This document shows, one piece after another, positions 38,308-47,595 of a stretch of 64,000 nt of DNA. The stretch covers positions 62,001-126,000 of the forward strand of contig JAETQR010000010.1 in the NCBI GenBank assembly GCA_021770615.1, given 5' to 3'. Source of the DNA: Lachnospiraceae bacterium (GTDB taxonomy: Bacteria > Bacillota_A > Clostridia > Lachnospirales > Lachnospiraceae). The notes beneath the pieces were generated by a model. That model saw only the letters and a program-made list of their open reading frames with translations. It was not told the origin of the DNA and searched no databases. Made by a program: the position numbers and the translations under genes. The stretch's first letter is position 1, and each line of letters starts with the position of its first letter.

Positions 38308-39012
38308 ATGAAACGGATCATATGTCTGATAGGGATTTTGGGTCTATTGGCAGGGGTTTTTATGGATCATGATGTGGCGGAGTTGAAGGAAAAACCTGTT
38401 CTTAATAAGAAAACAGCTACGCTCACTGTAGGCAAAAAGGTCACACTGAAACTCAGAAATTATAATAGGAAGATTCACTGGAGCAGTTCGAGAAAAGCTG
38501 TAGCAGTTGTTTCCTCCCGGGGAGTAGTGACGGCAAAAAAGACGGGAAGCGCCCGGATCACAGCCAGGGCAGGCGGAAAAAAGTATGTGTGCCGGGTGAC
38601 GGTGCGGGCAAAGAGTTCTAAAAAAAGCAGTACAGGAAGCTATGCCCGGAGTGTGCTTGAATTGGTAAATAAAGAGCGGGCAAAAGAAGGATTGGGTGCA
38701 TTGAAACTCGATATGTCGCTGTGCCGCGTGGCGAAGCTGCGTGCAGAAGAAATCACGGAAAATTTCGACCACACACGACCTGACGGAAGCAGCTGCTTTA
38801 CGATCCTGAAGGAAAATAATATTTCTTATCATGCAGCAGGAGAAAATATTGCTGCCGGACAGCCTACGCCGGAACAGGTAGTCAAGAGTTGGATGGATTC
38901 GCCGGGACACCGGGAAAATATCATGTCAAAGGATTTTCATAAGCTGGGAGTTGGATATGTGAAAGCAGATGATGAGTACGGACATTACTGGGTGCAGTTG
39001 TTTTCGGACTGA
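38308..39012 (+). CDS. Secreted CAP/SCP-domain protein with N-terminal BIG2 domain
   Basis: A 234-residue protein. A short signal sequence (MKRIICLIGILGLLAGVF) is followed by a BIG2-type domain at about 30-105 (KKTATLTVGKKVTLKL, VAVVSSRGVVTAKKTG). A CAP domain follows at about 110-234: LELVNKERAKEGLGALKLD, RAEEITENFDHTRPDG, ENIAAGQPTPEQVVKSWMDS then PGHRENIMSKDFHKLGVGY, and YWVQLFSD. The CAP residues (His in FDHTRP, Glu in GENIAAG, His in GHRENI) are all present. This resembles the YkwD-type secreted CAP proteins of spore formers. GGAGGG precedes the ATG. It lies just upstream of the str operon promoter. Confidence 0.88.
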   Translation: MKRIICLIGILGLLAGVFMDHDVAELKEKPVLNKKTATLTVGKKVTLKLRNYNRKIHWSSSRKAVAVVSSRGVVTAKKTGSARITARAGGKKYVCRVTVRAKSSKKSSTGSYARSVLELVNKERAKEGLGALKLDMSLCRVAKLRAEEITENFDHTRPDGSSCFTILKENNISYHAAGENIAAGQPTPEQVVKSWMDSPGHRENIMSKDFHKLGVGYVKADDEYGHYWVQLFSD

Positions 39013-39027
39013 TTTGGAAAAATTTCC

Positions 39028-39056
39028 TTGACAAAAAAGATCACACACGCTATAAT
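39028..39056 (+). promoter_or_regulatory. Sigma-A promoter of the str operon
   Basis: TTGACA (39028-39033), a 17-base spacer and TATAAT (39051-39056) are consensus matches, 108 bases before rpsL. This is the strongest promoter in the window. Confidence 0.9.
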
Positions 39057-39163
39057 GATTTAGCATGCGTTCGTGTGGTCTTTTTGTATACCCAAAAAAC
39101 CGCAGGACTTAGCAGGCTGGGTCATATAGCCCGGTTCAAATAAACAACAGGAGGTGAAAATTA

Positions 39164-39583
39164 ATGCCAACTTTTAACCAATTAGTAAAGCAGGGTAGAA
39201 AATCGGTTGCGAAGAAATCAAATTCTCCAGCACTTCAGTACACTTACAATTCTCTGAAGAAAAAATCGACAGAGAGTGCTTCCCCACAGAAGCGTGGTGT
39301 TTGTACTGTTGTACGTACTGCTACACCGAAGAAGCCTAACTCAGCACTTCGTAAGATTGCCAGAGTTCGTCTTTCCAACGGTATCGAGGTAACAAGTTAT
39401 ATTCCTGGTGAAGGCCACAACCTTCAGGAGCATAGCGTTGTTATGATCCGTGGCGGAAGGGTAAAAGATCTTCCGGGTACAAGATATCATATCATCCGCG
39501 GAACTCTTGATACGGCTGGTGTTGCTAACAGAAAGCAGGCTCGTTCCAAGTATGGTGCGAAGAGACCGAAAGCAGGCAAGTAA
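39164..39583 (+). CDS. rpsL: 30S ribosomal protein S12
   Basis: A 139-residue decoding-centre protein. The start [13 protein letters not shown] and the loops [11 protein letters not shown] and [12 protein letters not shown] are present. The lysines at which streptomycin-resistance changes usually occur (in PKKPNS and VKDLPG) are the ordinary residues. AGGAGG precedes the ATG. It is the first gene of the str operon. Confidence 0.98.
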   Translation: MPTFNQLVKQGRKSVAKKSNSPALQYTYNSLKKKSTESASPQKRGVCTVVRTATPKKPNSALRKIARVRLSNGIEVTSYIPGEGHNLQEHSVVMIRGGRVKDLPGTRYHIIRGTLDTAGVANRKQARSKYGAKRPKAGK

Positions 39584-39798
39584 CAAGTAACTTGCCCCAA
39601 AGTAAATTTATTTACTAATTTAAAAGTACCGGATTAATTTTTGCATCATTATTTATATAGTATTTATAGAAATGACCGGTCTGGATATAAGACTTCATGT
39701 CATACGCCGGATCGTGAACGAAGCAAGATTTAAACTGGTGCGGACACAAGTATAGTGAGTACCTGTGAATTAATAATATTATTAAGGAGGGAAGTAAC

Positions 39799-40269
39799 GT
39801 GCCACGTAAAGGACATATTCCAAAAAGAGATGTACTGGCAGATCCAGTTTACAAAAACAAAGTTGTTACAAAGCTGATCAACAACATTATGTTGGACGGT
39901 AAAAAGGGTGTGGCCCAGAAGATCGTTTACGGTGCATTTGAGGAGATCGCAGATAAGACAGGAAAAGACGCACTGGACGTATTCGAAGAGGCGATGAACA
40001 ACGTAATGCCGGAACTTGAGGTAAAGGCAAGACGTATCGGTGGTTCTACTTATCAGGTCCCGATCGAAGTAAAACCAGACCGCAGACAGGCTCTGGCGCT
40101 TCGCTGGCTGACACTTTATTCACGTAACCGTGGAGAAAAGACGATGAAACAGAGACTTGCCAATGAGATCATGGATGCCGCTAACAACACTGGTTCATCC
40201 GTGAAGAAGAAAGAAGATATGCACAAGATGGCAGAGGCCAACAAAGCGTTTGCTCATTATCGTTGGTAA
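39799..40269 (+). CDS. rpsG: 30S ribosomal protein S7
   Basis: A 156-residue primary 16S rRNA-binding protein, and in many bacteria the translational repressor of the str operon. [32 protein letters not shown] and the C-terminal NKAFAHYRW identify it. It starts with GTG 39799 behind AAGGAGG. It is separated from rpsL by 215 bases, longer than in many genomes, with no other gene there. Confidence 0.98.
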   Translation: MPRKGHIPKRDVLADPVYKNKVVTKLINNIMLDGKKGVAQKIVYGAFEEIADKTGKDALDVFEEAMNNVMPELEVKARRIGGSTYQVPIEVKPDRRQALALRWLTLYSRNRGEKTMKQRLANEIMDAANNTGSSVKKKEDMHKMAEANKAFAHYRW

Positions 40270-40318
40270 AGAAAAGCAACGAGTTGCTTTTCTTAGAAAG
40301 TTTGCTGACGCAAACTTT
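40269..40318 (+). promoter_or_regulatory. Tandem hairpins between rpsG and fusA
   Basis: AAGAAAAGCAAC/GTTGCTTTTCTT (40269-40294) and AAAGTTTGC/GCAAACTTT with a TGAC loop (40297-40318) stand next to each other directly after the rpsG stop. The first could be a weak terminator or a processing site that sets the S7 to EF-G ratio. Confidence 0.6.
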
Positions 40319-40376
40319 TGCCCGAAGAGTGAGAAAAATTGTGTATGAGACGAAAATAAATTAGGAGGAAAGAACC

Positions 40377-42497
40377 TTGGCTGGAAGAGAATATCCATTA
40401 GAGCGTACCAGAAATATTGGTATCATGGCTCATATTGATGCCGGTAAGACAACGCTGACTGAGCGTATCCTGTACTATACCGGTGTTAATTATAAAATCG
40501 GTGAGACTCATGATGGTGCTTCTACCATGGACTGGATGGAGCAGGAGCAGGAGAGGGGTATTACCATTACTTCTGCTGCTACGACCTGTCACTGGACACT
40601 GGAAGACCACCACAAACCAAAGGCAGGTGCTTTGGAGCACCGCGTCAACATCATTGATACTCCGGGACACGTTGACTTTACAGTAGAAGTAGAGCGTTCA
40701 CTTCGTGTACTTGACGGAGCTGTCGGTGTATTTGATGCGAAGGCTGGAGTTGAGCCTCAGTCTGAGAATGTATGGCGTCAGGCAGACACATACAATGTAC
40801 CACGTATGGCATTCATCAATAAGATGGATAAAATGGGTGCAGACTTTTATTATTCCGTTCAGACGATCATTGACCGTCTGGGCAAAAATGCGATTCCTGT
40901 TCAGATTCCGATCGGAAAAGAGGATGATTTCATCGGTCTGATCGATCTGTTCGAGATGGAAGCATATTATTACAAAGATGACAAGGGCGAAGATATTGAG
41001 ATCACAGCAATTCCGGATGATATGAAGGATCTTGCTGACGAATGGCACAATAATCTCGTAGAGAAGATCTGCGAGCTGGATGATGATCTGATGATGATGT
41101 ATCTGGAGGATCAGGAACCGTCCGTTGACGAACTCAAGAAAGCTCTTCGTAAAGGAACGATTGCATGTGAGGCAGTTCCGGTATACTGTGGTTCTGCTTA
41201 TAAGAATAAGGGTGTCCAGAAGATGCTCGATGGCGTTATCGAGTATATGCCGGCTCCGACTGACATTCCTGACATTGCAGGAACCGATGAGGAAGGAAAT
41301 GAGATCACCCGTAAATCTTCGGATGACGAGCCATTTTCTGCTCTGGCATTTAAGATCATGGCTGACCCATTTGTAGGTAAGCTTGCATTCTTCCGTGTGT
41401 ATTCCGGTACATTGAACTCCGGTTCTTATGTATTGAATGCAACGAAAGGAAAGAAAGAGCGTGTTGGACGTATCGTTCAGATGCATGCAAATAAGAGAAA
41501 TGAGATCGACAAAGTATATGCTGGTGATATTGCAGCGGCAGTTGGTTTCAAAATGACGACGACAGGTGATACGATCTGCGACGAGCAGCATCCGGTAATC
41601 CTTGAGTCTATGGAATTTCCGGAACCGGTTATCGAGCTTGCGATCGAGCCAAAGACAAAGAATGACCAGGGTAAGATGGGCGAGGCTCTTGCAAAACTTG
41701 CAGAGGAAGACCCGACATTCCGTGCTCATACGGATTCCGAGACCGGACAGACGATCATTGCCGGTATGGGTGAACTCCATCTGGAAGTCATCGTAGACCG
41801 TCTGCTTCGTGAGTTTAATGTAGAAGCGAATGTGGGTGCTCCACAGGTTGCTTACAAAGAGACATTTACGACGCCGGTTGATGTCGACAGCAAATATGCA
41901 AAGCAGTCTGGTGGTCGTGGACAGTACGGTCACTGTAAAGTTAAATTCGAGCCGATGGATCCGAACGGTGAGGAGACATTTAAGTTTGAGTCTACGGTAG
42001 TCGGCGGTGCGATTCCGAAGGAATACATTCCGGCTGTCGGAGAAGGTATCGAAGAAGCTGCACAGGCTGGTATCCTTGGAGGATTTCCTGTACTTGGTGT
42101 ATATGCAAATGTATGGGATGGTTCCTACCATGAGGTCGACTCTAGTGAGATGGCATTCCACATCGCTGGTTCGATGGCATTCAAGGATGCAATGAAAAAA
42201 GGTAATCCGGTTCTTCTCGAGCCGATCATGAAGGTAGAGGTTACGATGCCTGAAGAATACATGGGTGACGTGATCGGAAGCCTGAATGCAAAACGTGGAC
42301 AGATCGAGGGTATGGATGATATCGGCGGTGGTAAGATCGTCCGTGCATTTGTACCGCTGGCAGAGATGTTCGGTTACTCGACAGAGCTTCGTTCTGCTAC
42401 GCAGGGACGTGGTAACTACTCCATGTTCTTTGAGAAGTATGCACAGTGTCCGAAGAATGTACAGGACAAGGTTCTTGCACAGAAAACCGGGAAATAA
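40377..42497 (+). CDS. fusA: Elongation factor G
   Basis: A 706-residue translocation GTPase. G1 is [10 protein letters not shown]3 DTPGHVDF, G4 NKMDK, with the switch sequence [10 protein letters not shown]. Domains III-V follow to the normal end ([13 protein letters not shown]). It starts with TTG 40377 behind AGGAGG; the next residues ([20 protein letters not shown]) agree with this. A long open frame on the opposite strand is only a codon-bias shadow. Confidence 0.98.
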   Translation: MAGREYPLERTRNIGIMAHIDAGKTTLTERILYYTGVNYKIGETHDGASTMDWMEQEQERGITITSAATTCHWTLEDHHKPKAGALEHRVNIIDTPGHVDFTVEVERSLRVLDGAVGVFDAKAGVEPQSENVWRQADTYNVPRMAFINKMDKMGADFYYSVQTIIDRLGKNAIPVQIPIGKEDDFIGLIDLFEMEAYYYKDDKGEDIEITAIPDDMKDLADEWHNNLVEKICELDDDLMMMYLEDQEPSVDELKKALRKGTIACEAVPVYCGSAYKNKGVQKMLDGVIEYMPAPTDIPDIAGTDEEGNEITRKSSDDEPFSALAFKIMADPFVGKLAFFRVYSGTLNSGSYVLNATKGKKERVGRIVQMHANKRNEIDKVYAGDIAAAVGFKMTTTGDTICDEQHPVILESMEFPEPVIELAIEPKTKNDQGKMGEALAKLAEEDPTFRAHTDSETGQTIIAGMGELHLEVIVDRLLREFNVEANVGAPQVAYKETFTTPVDVDSKYAKQSGGRGQYGHCKVKFEPMDPNGEETFKFESTVVGGAIPKEYIPAVGEGIEEAAQAGILGGFPVLGVYANVWDGSYHEVDSSEMAFHIAGSMAFKDAMKKGNPVLLEPIMKVEVTMPEEYMGDVIGSLNAKRGQIEGMDDIGGGKIVRAFVPLAEMFGYSTELRSATQGRGNYSMFFEKYAQCPKNVQDKVLAQKTGK

Positions 42498-42559
42498 TAA
42501 ATTTTGCCGAATCAGGCAGATTTGGCAGGAGAATGCCGATAACTTTTAGCAATTAGGGA

Positions 42560-42588
42560 TTGATTTTTTGAGAAATATCCCATATAAT
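42560..42588 (+). promoter_or_regulatory. Probable separate tuf promoter
   Basis: TTGATT (42560-42565), 17 bases, TATAAT (42583-42588), 72 bases before the tuf ATG and 62 bases after fusA. It would allow extra tuf transcription besides read-through. Confidence 0.65.
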
Positions 42589-42660
42589 AGAGACATATTG
42601 GCAATCAGAGCAAAATTTCTAAAACAAAGAATAAAAAATATGTTAGGAGGACGTTTAGAA

Positions 42661-43848
42661 ATGGCTAAGGAAAAGTATGTAAGATCGAAACCACATTGTA
42701 ACATTGGTACGATTGGTCACGTAGACCATGGTAAGACAACACTGACAGCAGCGATCACAGCTACACTTGCTGCAAGAGTAGAGGGTAATGCAGCTGTAGA
42801 TTTTGCAAATATCGATAAAGCTCCGGAGGAGCGTGAAAGAGGTATCACAATCTCTACTGCACATGTTGAGTATGAGACTGATAAGAGACATTACGCACAC
42901 GTTGACTGCCCGGGACATGCTGACTACGTTAAGAACATGATCACCGGTGCTGCTCAGATGGACGGTGCGATCCTTGTTGTAGCAGCTACTGACGGTGTTA
43001 TGGCTCAGACAAAAGAGCACATCCTTCTTTCCCGTCAGGTAGGTGTTCCGTATATCATCGTATTCATGAACAAATGTGATATGGTTGATGACGAGGAGCT
43101 TCTTGAGCTGGTAGAGATGGAGATCACAGAGATCCTCGAAGAGTATGAGTTCACAGACTGCCCGATCATCAAAGGTTCTGCACTCGGTGCACTCGAAGAT
43201 CCAAATGGCAAGTGGGGCGATGCGATCATGGAGCTCATGGATACAGTAGACAGCTACATTCCGGATCCGCAGCGTGACACAGATAAGCCATTCGTAATGC
43301 CTGTCGAGGACGTATTCTCTATCACAGGACGTGGTACTGTTGCTACAGGACGTGTTGAGGCTGGTACACTTCACCTCAATGACGAAGTTGAAATCGTTGG
43401 TATCAAAGAAGAGACACGTAAAGTCGTTGTAACCGGTATCGAGATGTTCCACAAAGAGCTGGAAGAGGCTCAGGCTGGTGACAATGCCGGTGTACTTCTC
43501 CGTGGTGTTCAGAAGAACGAGATCGAAAGAGGTCAGGTTCTTTCTCAGCCAGGTTCCCTTACCTGCCACACAAAGTTCACAGCTCAGGTTTACGTACTGA
43601 CTAAGGACGAGGGTGGACGTCATACTCCATTCTTCAACAACTACCGTCCGCAGTTCTACTTCCGTACAACGGACGTAACTGGTGTGATCGAGCTTCCGGC
43701 TGGTACAGAGATGTGCATGCCTGGTGATAACGTAGAGATGACGATCGAGCTGATTCACCCGATCGCTATGGATCAGGGTCTTACCTTCGCTATCCGTGAG
43801 GGTGGACGTACAGTAGGTTCTGGTCGTGTTGCTAGCATTATTGAGTAA
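42661..43848 (+). CDS. tuf: Elongation factor Tu
   Basis: A 395-residue GTPase delivering aminoacyl-t[20 protein letters not shown] and NKCDM are intact, and [14 protein letters not shown] and the C-terminal GRVASIIE are typical. ATG 42661 has AGGAGG upstream, so the in-frame extension to 42568 is not part of the protein. Codon use is strongly biased, as expected for a highly expressed gene. Confidence 0.98.
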   Translation: MAKEKYVRSKPHCNIGTIGHVDHGKTTLTAAITATLAARVEGNAAVDFANIDKAPEERERGITISTAHVEYETDKRHYAHVDCPGHADYVKNMITGAAQMDGAILVVAATDGVMAQTKEHILLSRQVGVPYIIVFMNKCDMVDDEELLELVEMEITEILEEYEFTDCPIIKGSALGALEDPNGKWGDAIMELMDTVDSYIPDPQRDTDKPFVMPVEDVFSITGRGTVATGRVEAGTLHLNDEVEIVGIKEETRKVVVTGIEMFHKELEEAQAGDNAGVLLRGVQKNEIERGQVLSQPGSLTCHTKFTAQVYVLTKDEGGRHTPFFNNYRPQFYFRTTDVTGVIELPAGTEMCMPGDNVEMTIELIHPIAMDQGLTFAIREGGRTVGSGRVASIIE

Positions 43849-43867
43849 TTTGCACGAATGCCCGTGA

Positions 43868-43894
43868 CATGGAAAATGTGAGACATTTTCCATG
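43868..43894 (+). other. Hairpin after tuf
   Basis: CATGGAAAATG pairs perfectly with CATTTTCCATG around GTGAGA-type loop bases. It has no T run, so it is more likely an mRNA 3'-end stabiliser or processing signal ahead of the true terminator at 43912. Confidence 0.6.
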
Positions 43895-43911
43895 TGCGCT
43901 TGGCAGTGTAT

Positions 43912-43947
43912 GGGGCTTTCCGAGATTCGGGAAGCCTCGTTTTTTTG
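43912..43947 (+). terminator. Rho-independent terminator of tuf/str operon
   Basis: GGGGCTTTCC pairs with GGGAAGCCTC across a short loop and runs into GTTTTTTTG. From here to 44258 I see no gene, only AT-rich sequence ahead of the toxin-antitoxin region. Confidence 0.85.
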
Positions 43948-44251
43948 TCTGAATTTTGAAGTGAAAATAGTGTGTGACCCGATTTTGACCTCCAAATTTG
44001 GTTGATAAGCAAAATCATTGTCAAAGTACCATTTTACAATTACATATTATTCTTTTGAAGTACGTTCCCGTGTCTTTTTTTAATATTTCACTTACATATT
44101 ATAGCTATGAATAACCAAAACAATACTTAGAATGGAGGAAAATCCCAGCTCTGTTTACAGAGCTTGCCTCATTCAAAGAAGAATGCCATACAGGCATGAC
44201 GGGATTTGTGGTATTTTCTGTTTCAATGTATGTGGTTTTATTACTGCTCGT

Positions 44252-44298
44252 AAAAGGATTGCAAGAGGGGAAGAATTCTAGTATAATCACTGGTAAGA
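44252..44298 (+). promoter_or_regulatory. Toxin-antitoxin promoter repeat, copy 1
   Basis: TTGCAA (44259-44264), 17 bases, TATAAT (44282-44287). The surrounding stretch (AAAAGGATTGCAAG, GGAAGAATTCTAGTATAATC, ACTGxTAAGAAAG) is repeated almost exactly at 45171-45218. Confidence 0.75.
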
Positions 44299-44323
44299 AA
44301 GCCATAGAAAGGTGATGAATGTT

Positions 44324-44572
44324 ATGACAGCATTAAGGCAGGAGGCATACCAGCTCTTAGATGAATTCGATGAATCAGAAATGACCAGTGTTGTAACGCT
44401 GCTAAAAAACTATAGACACAGTACAAAACAAAACCAAAACGTAGATGAAGGGCTGGAGGGACTCCGGATTATTGAATCTTTTGCGGGAAGACTGCCAAAA
44501 GATTTCAACGAAAAGGAAGAACTGGAAAAGGAGGAAATAATATATGAGCACAGCAAAAAAACTGATTATTGA
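44324..44572 (+). CDS. Antitoxin-like small protein
   Basis: An 82-residue acidic protein (MTALRQEAYQLLDEFDESEM, TSVVTLLKNYRHST...). This start is typical of small clostridial antitoxins that pair with PIN-type toxins. No toxin of that type follows. AAAGGTG lies nine bases before ATG 44324; ATG 44315 and GTG 44312 are less well placed. Its 3' end overlaps the next small gene by 29 bases in another frame. Confidence 0.55.
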   Translation: MTALRQEAYQLLDEFDESEMTSVVTLLKNYRHSTKQNQNVDEGLEGLRIIESFAGRLPKDFNEKEELEKEEIIYEHSKKTDY

Positions 44573-44750
44573 TAATCTTTCCAACATACCGGATGATATT
44601 CAGGATGAGTTTGAAGTCATGGAAAACCTGTACAAACTGCTCCGCTTTCGGAAAAGCCAGCAGTCCGTTGCTGAAAACGGAGGATACACAACAGATGAAG
44701 TACGCAAAATGTTTCAGGAGAAACATGAGGAAAGGACAATTCTTGCATGA
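44544..44750 (+). CDS. Antitoxin of a ParE-type toxin-antitoxin pair
   Basis: A 68-residue protein (MSTAKKLIIDNLSNIPDDIQ...) with a C-terminal toxin-binding style tail (YTTDEVRKMFQEKHEERT). The stop overlaps the toxin start as ATGA. AAAGGAGG precedes the ATG. The product of 45232 is a paralogue in layout (NISDDMNEEE..., VYSDEEVAEHFAAKRKK). Confidence 0.65.
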   Translation: MSTAKKLIIDNLSNIPDDIQDEFEVMENLYKLLRFRKSQQSVAENGGYTTDEVRKMFQEKHEERTILA

Positions 44751-45043
44751 ATATAATCTGGTCTGCCCTGGCAATTGAAGACTTGAATGACATCGAAGAA
44801 TTTATTGCAAGAGACAATCCCGCTCGTGCCGTATCCTTCATTAATGAACTGATTGACTTGGGAGATTCTTTAAGCATGGAAGGAGAAGCATGGAAAGGAA
44901 CTCAGGCAAAATGGATTTGTGACAACAATGTACGTGAATTGTACTATAAGAACTATACGATTGTGTACCAGATTCGTGGCACTGATATTATAATACACGA
45001 AGTACATAATTCCGCGAAATTATCCCGACAACTACGAGGATAG
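44747..45043 (+). CDS. RelE/ParE-family toxin
   Basis: A 98-residue protein with the ParE pattern: IIWSALAIEDLNDIEEFIAR, then VRELYYKNYTIVYQIRGTD and IIIHEVHNSAKL. ParE toxins poison gyrase and RelE toxins cut ribosome-bound mRNA; this sequence is closer to ParE. It overlaps the antitoxin by four bases, so the two are translated together. It appears intact, and a hairpin terminator follows. Confidence 0.8.
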   Translation: MNIIWSALAIEDLNDIEEFIARDNPARAVSFINELIDLGDSLSMEGEAWKGTQAKWICDNNVRELYYKNYTIVYQIRGTDIIIHEVHNSAKLSRQLRG

Positions 45044-45079
45044 GACTCGCAAAAAGATTTACCAGCTTTAACGAGCGTT

Positions 45080-45108
45080 AAAACTCTGCATGGAAGATGC
45101 GGAGTTTT
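45080..45108. terminator. Terminator-like hairpin after the toxin gene
   Basis: AAAACTCTGCAT pairs with ATGCGGAGTTTT (one G-U pair) around GGAAG. A and T flanks make it possible in both directions. Confidence 0.6.
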
Positions 45109-45170
45109 ACATAAAGCATGCGAAGACCACGAAGAGCCGCTAGTTTCTGGTAAAGCCGGTAGCGTATCAT

Positions 45171-45218
45171 AAAAGGATTGCAAGCAAGGAAGAATTCTAG
45201 TATAATCACTGATAAGAA
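45171..45218 (+). promoter_or_regulatory. Toxin-antitoxin promoter repeat, copy 2
   Basis: TTGCAA (45178-45183), 17 bases, TATAAT (45201-45206), near-identical to the copy at 44252-44298, 919 bases upstream. Confidence 0.75.
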
Positions 45219-45231
45219 AGGCGGTGGATTT

Positions 45232-45432
45232 ATGAACAGTTCAAAAGCCAGCATTATCGAAAGGCTGAACCACATCTCGGACGACATGAATGAAGAAGAA
45301 ATTATTGAGCGTTTATATATGCTGATGCGTTTGGAACACAGCAGAAACCGTTGCGACGAGGAAGGCGTTTACTCTGATGAAGAAGTCGCAGAGCATTTTG
45401 CGGCAAAAAGAAAGAAGGTTACCCAGGCATGA
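45232..45432 (+). CDS. Orphan antitoxin
   Basis: A 66-residue protein (MNSSKASIIERLNHISDDMN...) resembling the antitoxin at 44544 in length, layout and promoter. GGCGGTGG lies seven bases before ATG 45232. Its stop overlaps an ATGA where the toxin should start, but that frame stops after five codons. Confidence 0.65.
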   Translation: MNSSKASIIERLNHISDDMNEEEIIERLYMLMRLEHSRNRCDEEGVYSDEEVAEHFAAKRKKVTQA

Positions 45433-45836
45433 TGCAGTTGAAATAGTTTTCGTATTCATGAAGTTTACAACCAGAGACGAATTTACATACGTACATATGA
45501 TAGAGGATAAAACATACAAGGCGTTGGTTCATACCAGCGTCTTATTTTTGTGCAAGCGAAAGGACAAAAAGAAATTGGCAGAATGCACGCAGATGTCCTT
45601 TCTAGGAGCACTGATGAGTGTCGCTTAGCCTGGACTGGAACCAAACACACCACTCGGACAGGGCATACCTTGATGGTGCACAGGGAACAACAGAATTGGC
45701 GGATTGGGGGATTTTGTCAACCTTTTCTAATGGGAAAAATAAACGTTCTTTTTATGCAAGGCGTACATATGAGGGAACCGTCTATCGACTATGGAAAATT
45801 AATATAAAGCGGCTGGCAGAAGTCGCAAACGAATAA
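45429..45836 (+). pseudogene. Decayed gene in toxin position
   Basis: From the ATGA overlap at 45429 the frame stops at once (MMQLK-stop). Readable pieces then appear in different frames: VEIVFVFMKFTTRDEFTYVH (frame of 45377) and the longest, WNQTHHSDRAYLDGAQGTTE, then GKNKRSFYARRTYEGTVYRL to the stop at 45836. They look like parts of one 120-130 residue protein broken by several frameshifts. I do not recognise the family; the position suggests a toxin. Confidence 0.45.
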
Positions 45837-45938
45837 CATAGGCGTATGGGTGGGAGATATAATAGAACAACCATATATCCGGGCATGGCGATTGTCATGT
45901 CATGTGTTTTTATGATGGTAAATGAGAGAAAAAAATGG

Positions 45939-45944
45939 TATAAT
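45939..45944 (+). promoter_or_regulatory. Recurrent -10 element ahead of the NTPase gene
   Basis: TATAAT within ATGGTATAATAAAA, about 145 bases before ATG 46089. The same GGTATAAT context recurs at 47080 and 51357, with a variant at 49277. No consensus -35 box is seen. Confidence 0.4.
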
Positions 45945-46088
45945 AAAAAGAAGAATTTAAATTTAGTGGAGGTGAAGAATATGGTGGCATTCTTGCGGTT
46001 AAGAAATATCTAAGTACATAGAACTGTGTTAAATAGTTTTATGTACAAACAAAATACTAAAAACTATTTAATAAAAGGAGATTTTGTA

Positions 46089-46733
46089 ATGATATTTCAA
46101 GATAATGTAGTAAAAGAGTATTTAAAAAATGTTTATTTTGTAACCGGAACACCTTGTGGGGGAAAGACAACTATTTCACGAGAGTTAGCTAAACGACATA
46201 ATTTATTAGTTTATGATATTGATGAGCAGTTTGCAAAACATCAGAAAATTTCCTCTTCTGATTTTCAACCGTCAATGACTAAAGTCTTTAAAGATGCTGA
46301 TGAGTTTTTTGGGCGTACGGTAGAGGAATACAGGCAATGGCTCATTGATAACACCAGAGAGCAATTAGACTTTGTGTTATTAGATTTGATACGCCTTTCG
46401 CAAAATCAAATTGTATTATGTGATTGCCATTTGACATTGGAAGAAGCTGATAAATTAACAGAAGCATCAAGAATAGTATTTTTGATAAAAGAACCTTCGA
46501 ATATAGTTGATGATTATTGTAATCGTCCTGACCATCAGGATTTTAGAGAATTTATAAATAGTGCATCTGATCCTGAGAAAGCAAAGGCAGTGTGTAATGA
46601 AACCCTGAAAAGTCTCAACGAAGATCACTATAATGCGATCAGGGCTAGTGACTACTATTGGATTGAAAGAACACAAAATAGTACTGTTGATGAAACTGTG
46701 AAAAGGGTAGAGCAACACTTATCTATTACCTGA
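46089..46733 (+). CDS. P-loop NTPase / small kinase-like protein
   Basis: A 214-residue protein. The P-loop is GTPCGGKTTIS near residues 20-30 and is followed by a short kinase-like core (LLVYDIDEQF, then NQIVLCDCHLT at the Walker B position). The pattern resembles adenylate-kinase or shikimate-kinase-like proteins of unknown substrate. ATG 46089 follows AAAAGGAG; the in-frame extension to 46026 has no binding site. It is AT-rich and stands in the accessory island. It is similar in style to the kinase-like gene at 54618. Confidence 0.7.
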   Translation: MIFQDNVVKEYLKNVYFVTGTPCGGKTTISRELAKRHNLLVYDIDEQFAKHQKISSSDFQPSMTKVFKDADEFFGRTVEEYRQWLIDNTREQLDFVLLDLIRLSQNQIVLCDCHLTLEEADKLTEASRIVFLIKEPSNIVDDYCNRPDHQDFREFINSASDPEKAKAVCNETLKSLNEDHYNAIRASDYYWIERTQNSTVDETVKRVEQHLSIT

Positions 46734-46761
46734 AGTATATCCATGAATTTCAAGCGTGTGT

Positions 46762-46851
46762 GTGACAGAAGAATACCGTGGACATAGAATTAGTGAAAAG
46801 CTAATTAATTTTGCAAAATATTTGGAACTTTCAGCTTGTAGCATCATGTAA
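46762..46851 (+). pseudogene. Fragment of a GNAT acetyltransferase
   Basis: Thirty residues, VTEEYRGHRISEKLINFAKY..., match the acetyl-CoA-binding loop (R-G-x-x-x) of GNAT enzymes. No start or remaining domain is present, so this is a gene remnant after the NTPase. Confidence 0.55.
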
Positions 46852-46949
46852 TAAGGGCGGAGGATAAGGAGAAAATCGGTATTTTGCCACTGGTTCTATT
46901 AAAATAAGCACCGCACTCCTTTGTAAAATTAAGGGGTTGCGGTTTCTTA

Positions 46950-47066
46950 ATGTCTAAAAATAACAGCGAACAAAAGAAAAAGCTATTTACAGGGTGGGAA
47001 TGCGGGCAGTTGGCGCATATGAAAGAACTCTGCAAAAAGCAGAATGACTTTTTTAGTGGTAAATAA
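46950..47066 (+). CDS. Possible 38-residue peptide
   Basis: MSKNNSEQKKKLFTGWECGQ... with two cysteines. AAGGGG lies 12 bases upstream, which is rather far. A hairpin (ACCGCA/TGCGGT) precedes it. It may be a remnant of a longer gene. The stretch from 46852 to 47127 has nothing else except a promoter. Confidence 0.25.
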   Translation: MSKNNSEQKKKLFTGWECGQLAHMKELCKKQNDFFSGK

Positions 47067-47079
47067 GGAATGAAAGTGG

Positions 47080-47085
47080 TATAAT
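47080..47085 (+). promoter_or_regulatory. Recurrent -10 element
   Basis: TATAAT within AGTGGTATAATCAAAT, 43 bases before ATG 47128. It belongs to the same group as 45939, 49277 and 51357. Confidence 0.45.
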
Positions 47086-47127
47086 CAAATGAAATAAATT
47101 GGAAATTGTAAAGAGAGTGAAATTGAA

Positions 47128-47565
47128 ATGTGTATGGAATGTTATGTTGATGTAAACAGGGCAACACCACTATTAAACCCGTTGGATTGTTTAAAAAATC
47201 ATACGCAATATATTTGTGGGACTTGTGGACGGTGTATTTGCATTGAACATGACCCCAAGCGTGGATTACAACGATGGAAATTTCCTTTTAAATCGTTAGA
47301 AATTGCAAAACTGTATTTGCGAACTGCTGATTATAGTATGAAAAAGTCATGTGGAATTTATGAGCTGAAAAATGAAAATGGTAGACTTTCATACAAAATT
47401 TTTGCGGATAGCGAGGACTTGCAATTATATCTGAAAAAGAATAAAGGAAAAACTTGCAAAGATATGAAGCCTATTTTTATTATTGAAGAATACAGGGAAT
47501 ATGCGAATACGCAGATAAGAAAATTGACCTCTGACGAAATACAGAAGTATATGTCAGAGCGATAA
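47128..47565 (+). CDS. Hypothetical protein with N-terminal cysteine cluster
   Basis: A 145-residue protein. The N-terminus has cysteines that could bind zinc (MCMECYVDVN, then YICGTCGRCICIEHD). The remainder has KSCGIYELKNENGRLSYKIF and a helical tail. I do not recognise the family. A plausible binding site (AGAGAG) precedes the ATG. The gene sits 30 bases before the AAC(6')-like gene and may share its transcript. Confidence 0.6.
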   Translation: MCMECYVDVNRATPLLNPLDCLKNHTQYICGTCGRCICIEHDPKRGLQRWKFPFKSLEIAKLYLRTADYSMKKSCGIYELKNENGRLSYKIFADSEDLQLYLKKNKGKTCKDMKPIFIIEEYREYANTQIRKLTSDEIQKYMSER

Positions 47566-47595
47566 CTTTTGATTGGATTTTATGGAGGTGACTTT

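Noticed and set aside
40698..42161. 487-codon open frame antisense to fusA
   Set aside because: It mirrors the strong codon bias of fusA; no start signal or recognisable protein.
42568..42660. N-terminal extension of EF-Tu by 31 codons
   Set aside because: The tuf promoter and AGGAGG lie inside it, and EF-Tu starts at the ATG at 42661.
42655..43995. 446-codon open frame antisense to tuf
   Set aside because: Shadow of a highly biased gene; no protein-like motifs.
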